Shown: positions 7,084-13,343 of the stretch, in pieces
How positions within the stretch are numbered: the stretch's first letter is position 1
Layout of the letters: the number at the start of each line of letters is the position of its first letter
Assembly: GCF_007954505.1 (NCBI RefSeq)
Contig: NZ_CP042412.1
Span: 1 to 64,000, forward strand
DNA: 64,000 nucleotides
From: Microbacterium sp. CBA3102
GTDB lineage: Bacteria; Actinomycetota; Actinomycetes; Actinomycetales; Microbacteriaceae
Direction: 5' to 3'
Made by a program: the position numbers and the translations under genes
Notes under the pieces: model-generated
The model's database searches: none
Seen by the model: the letters and a program-made list of their open reading frames with translations, nothing else
Told to the model about the DNA's origin: nothing

Positions 7084-7319
7084 ACCGCTGCCTCGCGCTC
7101 ACTGATCGGAATGAGGACATCGATGATCGAGACCTCGAAGTGCTGAGCGATGAGACCCAGTTCGTCGATGGTGAATGGGGTAGCGAGCAAGAGTCGACGC
7201 TTGAGAGTGCTGAGCGAGATCCCCGTCATCTCTGACAAGGTCTCGACCGACTCGCGGCGATCTGCGAGAATGGAGCGGACGGCCCTGGCCGCCTTGCCGC
7301 TCGGAGTCGAGTAGTTCAT
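7080..7319 (-). CDS. Cro-like helix-turn-helix regulator
   Basis: 79-residue DNA-binding protein with a lambda-repressor/XRE-type HTH: SVETLSEMTGISLSTLKRRL, followed by FTIDELGLIAQHFEVSIIDV. First gene of the leftward early operon and divergent from the cI-like gene, the classic place of Cro. The ATG at 7319 has no ribosome site and sits 7 bases after a -10-like TATCTT, so the mRNA is probably leaderless. Four GAACTA/TAGTTC half-sites cover its promoter and start codon, suggesting tight repression. Confidence 0.8.
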   Translation of the reverse strand: MNYSTPSGKAARAVRSILADRRESVETLSEMTGISLSTLKRRLLLATPFTIDELGLIAQHFEVSIIDVLIPISEREAAV

Positions 7320-7346
7320 GTGAACTAAGATAGTTCCTCTGAACTA
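7312..7346. promoter_or_regulatory. Operator cluster: four TAGTTC/GAACTA half-sites
   Basis: Half-sites TAGTTC at 7312, GAACTA at 7322, TAGTTC at 7331 and GAACTA at 7341 alternate in orientation with spacings of 10, 9 and 10 bases, one helical turn each. They make two or three overlapping palindromes that cover the -10 region and the start codon of the Cro-like gene. Most likely the binding array of the cI-like or Cro-like protein; which one binds cannot be told from sequence. Confidence 0.65.
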
Positions 7347-7354
7347 GAAAGCAA
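7327..7354 (-). promoter_or_regulatory. Leftward early promoter (leaderless)
   Basis: -35-like TTGCTT at 7349-7354 and -10-like TATCTT at 7327-7332 with a 16-base spacer. The ATG of the Cro-like gene lies exactly 7 bases downstream of the -10, so transcription would begin at or next to the start codon. The -10 is embedded in the GAACTA operator array. Confidence 0.6.
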
Positions 7355-7370
7355 GCGCATTTGCGTGTTT

Positions 7371-7388
7371 CGTGTCAGATCTGACACG
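7371..7388. promoter_or_regulatory. Perfect 18-bp palindrome before the cI-like gene
   Basis: CGTGTCAGATCTGACACG is a perfect palindrome ending 8 bases before the GTG of the cI-like gene at 7397. It differs from the GAACTA array beside the divergent gene, so the two regulators may have distinct operators. Likely an autoregulatory operator; it overlaps the place where the rightward promoter must lie (TTGCGT at 7361 and CACGAT at 7385 are weak candidates). Confidence 0.6.
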
Positions 7389-7396
7389 ATGAGTCC

Positions 7397-7888
7397 GTGA
7401 GCGACTACGAACCCACTGCCGTATCGAAGGAAATTGCCTCCCGTCTCCGCGGGCAGATCGCCAGATACGACGTCAGCCAGGCAGAGCTGGCAACCCTGTG
7501 TGGTGTGAGCCAGTCCCAGTTCTCGAAGATCATCCGCGCCGCCCGTCCGATGACGGTCGATCATCTTGCGACGATCTGTGATGCGCTCGCGATCGACATG
7601 GGTGAGCTGCTTTCGAGCGTTGAGTCTCTGGTTCTGAACCAAGGGATCCGAGCTTCTGCGATCAGCTATGTCGACGAAGAGGTGCGGCTGGACCCGCCGT
7701 ACACATGGTCCGACGACAGCCTCGACGGGTGGGGCGCGCAGGCGCTCGCGAGACTCCGCAATGTCGGCGGCGTCGAGGATGATGCCCCTGTGCTCTCCCG
7801 TGAGGAAGAGCAGGAGCTCAGGAAGAGCGAACACGACCTTGCGGCGTACCGCGGTCACAACGAGGCGAACATCCCGCACGCAGAGTAG
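7397..7888 (+). CDS. cI-like phage repressor (XRE family HTH)
   Basis: 163-residue transcription regulator with an N-terminal XRE helix-turn-helix: YDVSQAELATLCGVSQSQFS then KIIRAARPMTVDHLATICDA. The C-terminal half is acidic and lacks a LexA/cI self-cleavage domain. The next gene is an ImmA-type protease, and in this arrangement (as with ICEBs1 ImmR-ImmA) induction comes from cleavage by the partner. GTG at 7397 is used without a clear ribosome site and probably leaderless. It is divergent from the Cro-like gene across the operator region. Confidence 0.85.
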   Translation: MSDYEPTAVSKEIASRLRGQIARYDVSQAELATLCGVSQSQFSKIIRAARPMTVDHLATICDALAIDMGELLSSVESLVLNQGIRASAISYVDEEVRLDPPYTWSDDSLDGWGAQALARLRNVGGVEDDAPVLSREEEQELRKSEHDLAAYRGHNEANIPHAE

Positions 7889-7895
7889 GAGCCCG

Positions 7896-8348
7896 ATGTA
7901 CGGCGAACTGATCCACCACGCGGCCACGCTCGGCGCACAGGTTCATTTCGCTCACATCGACGATGACCCCGATCTACTCGGGTACTACCTGCCGAAGCGG
8001 AAGATGATCGTCGTCCGGTTGGGGATGACTTTCGATCAGTCCAGGTGGGTGCTGGGACACGAGTGCGGGCACGCTTACTACAACCACACGTGCAGCGGAC
8101 CACACGTTCGTGATGCGGCTGAGCGGCAGGCGAACGCGTATGCAGCGCGGTTGTTGATCGACCCAGCCGAGTATGCCCGTCTCGAGGCGATCAACTCTGA
8201 TCAGCATTGGCTGGCCGAAGAGTTCTCGGTGTCGGTCGAGGGGATCTTCGCGTACGAGCAGCATTGCCTGACCAAGCTCCGCGGCGTGACGTACAGCAGG
8301 GCGCGGCACGGGGTCGGTCAGTGGCGTCATCGAGCGTTCGCCGGTTAA
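7896..8348 (+). CDS. ImmA/IrrE family metallopeptidase
   Basis: Zinc protease of the ImmA/IrrE (COG2856) family with the HExxH motif in WVLGHECGHAYYNH near residue 55 and a downstream AERQANAYAARLLID, where the Glu/Asn helix supplies the third ligand. The family relieves immunity by cutting an HTH repressor; here the obvious substrate is the cI-like protein encoded 7 bases upstream. ATG at 7896 follows AGGAG. 150 residues, normal length. A strong terminator follows. Confidence 0.88.
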   Translation: MYGELIHHAATLGAQVHFAHIDDDPDLLGYYLPKRKMIVVRLGMTFDQSRWVLGHECGHAYYNHTCSGPHVRDAAERQANAYAARLLIDPAEYARLEAINSDQHWLAEEFSVSVEGIFAYEQHCLTKLRGVTYSRARHGVGQWRHRAFAG

Positions 8349-8353
8349 CGCAG

Positions 8354-8387
8354 AAAGCCGCCCGACACCTGAGTGTCGGGCGGCTTT
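8354..8387. terminator. Strong bidirectional terminator between immA and integrase
   Basis: Inverted repeat of 15 bp (AAAGCCGCCCGACAC / GTGTCGGGCGGCTTT) with a CTGA loop. A-run and T-run ends make it work for both the rightward repressor-protease transcript and the leftward integrase transcript that converge here. Confidence 0.9.
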
Positions 8388-8394
8388 GTGTCTG

Positions 8395-9669
8395 CTACTG
8401 GTCGAAGGCAGCTTGGAAGTGGGTGCCGATCGCTTCGAGCGCCTTGCGCGCCTCCGCAGACGACACGTGCTGATACCCACGGGTGGTTCGCACGTTGACG
8501 TGTCCCACGATCTCACCAATGACTTTCGCATCTACACCGAGTTCCATCAGCACTGTGGCCGTGGTGTGGCGCGCGAAGTGTGTCGTGGGCGTCGGGGGTG
8601 TTCCGTCCGGTCGATCCTTCGGCGGCAACGCCTGGTCTGCGGTGATCACGCCGGCGTCGAGAAGGATGGATCGCCATTCGATCTGGTCCTGCTCCGCGGT
8701 GATCGGGGAGCCGTCAGGGTTGCGCCAGATAAGACCGTGAGGGTTGGGGCGCTTGTTCGCCTTGAGGTACTTCTTGAGTTCCTTCTCCAGCGCCGGGATC
8801 AGTGGGAACGTACGGACCCTCCCTGACTTTGGCCGCACAAGACAGAGCCGACCGTCGAGCGGTTCATGCACGAGCCCTGCTCCCACCATCAGTCGTCGAC
8901 TCGGGCAGGATCCAGCACGCTTCTTGCCGCACTCCCCGCCACATCCATGTTTGAAGCGAACCTCGGAGAGGGACCACTGGATGGTGAACTCATGCCGCAC
9001 GAGGTCGATGCTGTCCAGCGTGGCTCCTAGCCGCTCTCCCTGCCTCATTCCGGTCAGGACGGCGAACCACCAGCGCACGCCGTCAGGACGACGCAGAGCG
9101 GCTTGCAGCACCCGTAGAGCGACATCTGTGTCCAGAGCACCGCGCGCCCCTTCGCCTGTCCCCGGTGGCGTGACATCGGCGGCTACGTTCTTCGCACAGA
9201 CGCCATCGAGTCGGGCAGCATCGAGCATCGACGACATCACCGCGTGAACCTTCTGCGCCGACGAGATCGCTCGCCCTGCCTCGGTGACGGCCAGCGTGAC
9301 GGCGCGGACATCTGACGGCCTGAGTGCCGATATCCGCTTCTTCCTCAGCGGTGGCACGATCCACTTGTTCACCGCAGACTCATACCCCGCGAGAGCTGCA
9401 GGCTTCATCTTGGGTTCACAAATCGTCCTGAGCCAGTGATCGGCCCACTTCTCGACGGTCATCGTCTTGTCCAGCGGAGCACCGTACTCGTTCACCTCTG
9501 CGCGGAGGGCATCAAGCTTGTCGCGAGCTTCCTTCTTCGTGCGGCCCGTGACGTACTTCTGTTTGCGGCGTCCGTCCGGGTGGAACCCAACGTCGATCAC
9601 CCCGCGCCAGTGCCCCCGCGACTTGATCTCGTAGAGACCTCCGTCTCCGTTGCTACGAACCTTCGGCAT
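8395..9669 (-). CDS. int: Tyrosine integrase
   Basis: Phage-type tyrosine recombinase of about 424 residues. The N-terminal arm-binding domain (GLYEIKSRGHWRGVIDVGF) is followed by a SAM-like core-binding domain and the catalytic domain: Arg in LTGMRQGERLG (about 209), HFARHTTATVL (His 364, Arg 367), GHVNVRTTRGYQHV (His 390, Tyr 399 nucleophile). A Cys-rich insert CGGECGKKRAGSC after the first Arg is common in actinophage integrases. ATG at 9669 is preferred (AGGAG five bases upstream) over upstream ATGs. It is transcribed away from the tRNA-Thr 3' end, 120 bases off, which marks that tRNA as the integration site. Confidence 0.93.
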   Translation of the reverse strand: MPKVRSNGDGGLYEIKSRGHWRGVIDVGFHPDGRRKQKYVTGRTKKEARDKLDALRAEVNEYGAPLDKTMTVEKWADHWLRTICEPKMKPAALAGYESAVNKWIVPPLRKKRISALRPSDVRAVTLAVTEAGRAISSAQKVHAVMSSMLDAARLDGVCAKNVAADVTPPGTGEGARGALDTDVALRVLQAALRRPDGVRWWFAVLTGMRQGERLGATLDSIDLVRHEFTIQWSLSEVRFKHGCGGECGKKRAGSCPSRRLMVGAGLVHEPLDGRLCLVRPKSGRVRTFPLIPALEKELKKYLKANKRPNPHGLIWRNPDGSPITAEQDQIEWRSILLDAGVITADQALPPKDRPDGTPPTPTTHFARHTTATVLMELGVDAKVIGEIVGHVNVRTTRGYQHVSSAEARKALEAIGTHFQAAFDQ

Positions 9670-9754
9670 CATCTCTCCTCGGACCGGTGCACACATGGAT
9701 GCACACATACACCTGCAAAACATATGTTTGCAGGTGCCGCCGACATGAACGCCG

Positions 9755-9788
9755 AAACCCCCGGAATCTCAAGGGATTCCGGGGGTTT
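9755..9788 (-). terminator. Terminator following tRNA-Thr
   Basis: Inverted repeat AAACCCCCGGAATC / GATTCCGGGGGTTT (14 bp) with a 6-base loop, two bases beyond the CCA end of tRNA-Thr in its transcription direction. It ends tRNA transcription before the integrase gene. If the att core reaches this far, the phage carries its own copy of the tRNA terminator. Confidence 0.85.
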
Positions 9789-9790
9789 GA

Positions 9791-9866
9791 TGGAGCCGCT
9801 TGTCAGAATCGAACTGACGACCTTTTCATTACGAGTGAAATGCTCTGCCGACTGAGCTAAAGCGGC
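9791..9866 (-). tRNA. tRNA-Thr (anticodon CGT), integration target
   Basis: Cloverleaf on the minus strand starting GCCGCTTTAGCTCAG and ending with encoded CCA. The anticodon loop CTCGTAA gives CGT, reading ACG threonine codons. T-loop is GTTCGATTC. Integrase and phage DNA adjoin its 3' end, so this is very likely the attB-derived junction, with the 3' part of the gene regenerated by the phage core sequence. Confidence 0.95.
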
Positions 9867-9935
9867 GTGCGACGCGTGAGCGGCGCGATCACCGATCTTA
9901 CCCTGTCTCGCGCTCGCTCGCGAATCGGGCCGGTC

Positions 9936-11489
9936 TCACTCGCAGCGGAGGCCGTCTTCGGGCACCACGTCGTCGAGCAGGAACGCCTCGACCGCGTCGT
10001 CGACGCAGGTGTTGCCCTTGTTGTAGCCGGTGTGCCCCTCGCCCACGCGAGTGATGAGAACGCCCTCCTCCAGCTGATCCGCGAGCGATTCGGACCACTC
10101 GTACGGGGTCGCCGGGTCGTTGGTCGTCCCGATCACGAGGATGGGTCCCGCACCTTCGGCCGTGATCTCACCCCGGGTTCCGGTCGGCGGATAGGGCCAG
10201 ACCTCGCAGGAATCCGGACCGCTCCAATACGGCGCGATGGTCGGGGCACCCTCGGCGATCTTGGCATCGATGGCGGCTTCCGCGGCGGGGTCGTCCTCCA
10301 CCGGGTAGTCCATGCAGTTGTATGCGCGGAACGCCTCGGTGGAGTTGTCGATGTAGACGCCGTCTTCGCGGCTGTTGTAGAAGTCGGCGAGGAGGAACGC
10401 CGAGGTCGGGTCGCCCTGCAGAGCCTCATCGAGCGCCTGCGTGAGGAATCCCCAGTTGTCCTGCGAATAGAGCGCCGCGATGATGCCCGTCAGCAGGGTG
10501 TCCGCGCCCATGAGTCGACCGTCTCCGCTCTGCAACGGCGTGCGATCGACGCTCGCCAGCAGCGCTCCGAGATCGGCCATCGCTTCATCGACCGTCCCGG
10601 CGAACGGGCACTCCCCGGAGTCGAGGCAGCTCTGCATGTAGGCGCGCAGCGCCGATTCGAAACCGAGTGCCTGCGTCGCGCCGACCTCGAGGCCGGGGAC
10701 AGCGGGATCGATCGCACCGTCGAGCACCAGACGCCCGGCCTTCTCGGGGTAGAGCTTCGCGTAGGTCGCGCCGAGGAATGTGCCGTACGAGTAGCCGAGG
10801 TAGTTCAGCTGCTTGTCGCCCAGCACGGCACGGATCAGATCCATGTCGCGGGCGGCGTTGACCGTGGTGATGTACGGCAGGATCCCGCCGCTGTTCGCAT
10901 CGCACGCCTCGGCGAACGACTTGTGCGCGTCGAGCAGTTCGGCCTCCCACTCCGCGGTACCGCGGGCGGCGGCGGGGATGCCGTAGAGGTAGTCGTCCAT
11001 CTCAGGGGCGTCGTAGCAGGTCACCGCGGTCGAGTCGCCGACTCCGCGCGGGTCGAAGCCGATCACGTCGAAGTTCTCGATGAGGTCGGCCCCGACAGCG
11101 AATCCGAGGTTGTTCAGGACGAGGTCCACACCGCTGGCACCAGGGCCACCGGGGTTGGTCAGCAGCGAGCCGACCGGGGTGCCCTCCGCCCGATGGCGCA
11201 CGACCGCGAGCGTGATGTCGCCCGCTGCCGGGTTCTCCCAGTCGAGCGGCGCCGTGACGTCGGTGCAGTCGAAGCCGGTGCCGCACTCGGTCCAGGTCAA
11301 TTCCTGCGAGTAGAACGGCAGCAGGTCTTCTGCCACACCCTCGGTATCGGGAGCGGCGGTCGTGGACGGCCGCGAGGACTGCTCGGGGATCATCGCGTAG
11401 AGGCAGCCGGAGAGGGCGACGGAAGCCGCGGCGAGGCCGGCGATGACCCCGAGGGCACGCCGGAAGCGGGAAGTCGATCGGTTGTTCAC
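9936..11489 (-). CDS. Secreted alpha/beta-hydrolase lipoprotein (tripeptidyl aminopeptidase-like)
   Basis: Exported protease of the SlpD/SlpE tripeptidyl-aminopeptidase group. Signal peptide with lipobox LSGC (Cys 29), so a membrane-anchored lipoprotein. The hydrolase fold shows the oxyanion region LTNPGGPGASG, nucleophile Ser in GYSYGTFLG, Asp in TTNDPATPYEWS and His in VGEGHTGYNKG; the last two belong to the C-terminal TAP-like domain. 517 residues, usual for the family. It overlaps the holB stop by four bases, so the two are co-transcribed. Likely peptide scavenging at the cell surface. Confidence 0.9.
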   Translation of the reverse strand: MNNRSTSRFRRALGVIAGLAAASVALSGCLYAMIPEQSSRPSTTAAPDTEGVAEDLLPFYSQELTWTECGTGFDCTDVTAPLDWENPAAGDITLAVVRHRAEGTPVGSLLTNPGGPGASGVDLVLNNLGFAVGADLIENFDVIGFDPRGVGDSTAVTCYDAPEMDDYLYGIPAAARGTAEWEAELLDAHKSFAEACDANSGGILPYITTVNAARDMDLIRAVLGDKQLNYLGYSYGTFLGATYAKLYPEKAGRLVLDGAIDPAVPGLEVGATQALGFESALRAYMQSCLDSGECPFAGTVDEAMADLGALLASVDRTPLQSGDGRLMGADTLLTGIIAALYSQDNWGFLTQALDEALQGDPTSAFLLADFYNSREDGVYIDNSTEAFRAYNCMDYPVEDDPAAEAAIDAKIAEGAPTIAPYWSGPDSCEVWPYPPTGTRGEITAEGAGPILVIGTTNDPATPYEWSESLADQLEEGVLITRVGEGHTGYNKGNTCVDDAVEAFLLDDVVPEDGLRCE

Positions 11490-12643
11490 GGTTTCCTCCC
11501 GCTCGTGATCGTCACGAGCAAGCTCTCCAGGGCGAGCAGCGGAGCGACGTTGCGCTCCAAGGACTGCCGCGTCTCGGCTAGGTGGTCAAGTACGACAAGA
11601 GTACGGGTCACGGGCCAGACGGCCGCGAGCTCCTCGAGTTCGGGACGGAGTTCTCGGTTGATGAGGTCGCCGCCACGGTCGAACTGCAGCATCACGACGT
11701 CACGGAACAGCGATTGCAGGTCGGTGAGCACCCGGTCGATCCCGTCGCGCAGACTCCGGGTGGCGCGCTTCTTCTGATCGTCTTCGAGCGCGGACAGCTG
11801 GGTGCGCAGCGCCGGCGGCACAGCCTGGCCCTCCGCGATGCCGATCGTGCGCAGCAGCGAGGCGCGCTCGCTCGCATCGCGCTCGGCCGTGAGCGCCTTC
11901 GCATCCTCCGTCGCGGCCTGGATGATCCGGCCGGCGACCTCGACGGCATCGCCGACGCCACGTACACCGAGGACGGATCGCAGCGTCTCGTCGCGGCGAC
12001 GGCGTGCCGCATCGTCGGTCGCCAACCGCTGGGCCATGCCGATGTGGCGCTGCGCGTGCCGCGCGGCCTGCTCGGCGATGGCCTCGTCCGCCCCCGTGCG
12101 CAGGCTGATGAGACGCGCGACATCGTCGACGTCCGGTTCCGTCAGCCGCAACGACCGCACGCGAGAGCGGATCGTGGGCAGGAGGTCGGCCTCGCTGGGG
12201 GCGCACAGGATCCAGACCGTCTGCTCCGGCGGCTCCTCGAGCGCCTTCAGAAGCACGTTGGACGTGCGCTCGACCATGCGGTCGGCGTCTTCGACCACGA
12301 TCACGCGATATCGCCCCGCGGAGGGCGCGAAGTAGGAGCGCTCCACCAGGCCTCGGGCCTCGGCGATCGTGATGATGACCTTGTCGGTGCGCAGCGCGGT
12401 GACGTCGGGATGCGTGCCCGCCAGCACTTGCCGCATCACGTTCTCGTCGTCGGGGTGATCGGCGATCAGCGCGGCCGCGAAGGCATAGGCCAGGGTCGAT
12501 CTTCCTGATCCGGGTGGACCGGTGATCAGCCAGGCGTGCGACAGCGCGGCGGGATCGGAGGCGGCGGCACGGAGCGTGTCGACCGCGGCGTCCTGCCCCC
12601 ACACATCCACCCACGGGAAGGGAGCGGGAACAGTCTGGGGCAT
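11486..12643 (-). CDS. holB: DNA polymerase III subunit delta'
   Basis: Clamp-loader subunit. AAA+ core begins WVDVWGQDAAVDTLRAA and has the P-loop-like GPPGSGRSTLAYAF, then a sensor region LLKALEEPPEQTVWILC and SRVRSL (Arg-finger type SRC is SRV here). It opens the sliding clamp loader complex together with DnaX and HolA. ATG at 12643; it overlaps the downstream hydrolase and follows tmk after a 70-base gap, the usual tmk-holB order of Actinobacteria. Confidence 0.93.
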   Translation of the reverse strand: MPQTVPAPFPWVDVWGQDAAVDTLRAAASDPAALSHAWLITGPPGSGRSTLAYAFAAALIADHPDDENVMRQVLAGTHPDVTALRTDKVIITIAEARGLVERSYFAPSAGRYRVIVVEDADRMVERTSNVLLKALEEPPEQTVWILCAPSEADLLPTIRSRVRSLRLTEPDVDDVARLISLRTGADEAIAEQAARHAQRHIGMAQRLATDDAARRRRDETLRSVLGVRGVGDAVEVAGRIIQAATEDAKALTAERDASERASLLRTIGIAEGQAVPPALRTQLSALEDDQKKRATRSLRDGIDRVLTDLQSLFRDVVMLQFDRGGDLINRELRPELEELAAVWPVTRTLVVLDHLAETRQSLERNVAPLLALESLLVTITSGRKP

Positions 12644-12713
12644 GTACTCAGCCTAATCGGGACCACCGACCTCGTCGGGACCTGACCTCCCCGCGCGGAG
12701 AGCCGCGGCCTGA

Positions 12714-13343
12714 TCAGCCGAGCAGCTCTCCGACCCGCGCGCGGATCCGGTCGGCGATGCTCTCGGGAGAGGCAGCGGCGTCCAGAACCAGGAACCTGTC
12801 GGGCTCGGCGTCGGCGAGCGCGAGGTAGGCATCGCGGACCCGGCCGTGGAACTCTTCCTGCTCGGCCTCGAGGCGGTCGAACGGCTTGTCCGCCGAGTCG
12901 AGACGGGTGCGTGCTGCCGCGGGATCGAGGTCGAGAAGCACGGTCAAGTCAGGAAGCGCACCTTCTGCCGCCCAGAGCGACAGGTCGCGGATCTCTTTCG
13001 CATCGAGCACGCGCCCGGCCCCCTGATAAGCCACGGACGAATCGAGGTAGCGGTCCTGCAGCACGACCTCGCCACGCTCGAGCGCCGGTCGCACGACGGT
13101 CGCGACGTGATGCGCACGGTCGGCCGCGTACAGCAGCGCCTCCGCGCGCGGTGCGATGTCACCGCGGTGATGCAGCACGATGTCGCGAATCAGCTGGCCG
13201 ACCTCGGAGCCGCCCGGTTCACGCGTGCGCACGACCGTGCGACCCGCAGCCACGAGCCACTCGGCGAGCAGGTTCGACTGCGTGGTCTTGCCGGACCCGT
13301 CGCCGCCTTCGAGTGTGATCCACACCCCGCGGCCTGAGGTCAC
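12714..13343 (-). CDS. tmk: Thymidylate kinase
   Basis: Phosphorylates dTMP to dTDP. P-loop GGDGSGKTTQSNLL at residue 14, DR(Y/L) motif in LQDRYLDSSVAYQG, and TREPGGSEVG for the substrate pocket. 209 residues, normal. GTG start at 13343 overlaps the topA stop, so topA-tmk-holB is one transcript. Confidence 0.95.
   Translation of the reverse strand: MTSGRGVWITLEGGDGSGKTTQSNLLAEWLVAAGRTVVRTREPGGSEVGQLIRDIVLHHRGDIAPRAEALLYAADRAHHVATVVRPALERGEVVLQDRYLDSSVAYQGAGRVLDAKEIRDLSLWAAEGALPDLTVLLDLDPAAARTRLDSADKPFDRLEAEQEEFHGRVRDAYLALADAEPDRFLVLDAAASPESIADRIRARVGELLG

Larger units (their letters stand above)
1..9793. mobile_element. Integrated temperate phage (early region, left part outside window)
   Basis: The region reads as the integration, immunity and early segment of a temperate actinophage or a phage-derived island. 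It has a tyrosine integrase next to a tRNA-Thr 3' end, divergent cI-like and Cro-like regulators, an AntA/KilAC antirepressor, an excisionase-like HTH protein, a YqaJ recombination exonuclease and many tiny overlapping early genes. No capsid, terminase or lysis gene is visible, as expected if those lie left of position 1. The right boundary is placed at the 3' end of the tRNA; the left attachment copy is not in the window, so the exact core is unknown. Chromosomal housekeeping genes start immediately right of the tRNA. Confidence 0.85.

Noticed and set aside
7397..8348. HTH plus metalloprotease pair considered as a toxin-antitoxin module
   Set aside because: Position opposite a Cro-like gene, adjacent integrase and antirepressor make a phage immunity unit the better reading.
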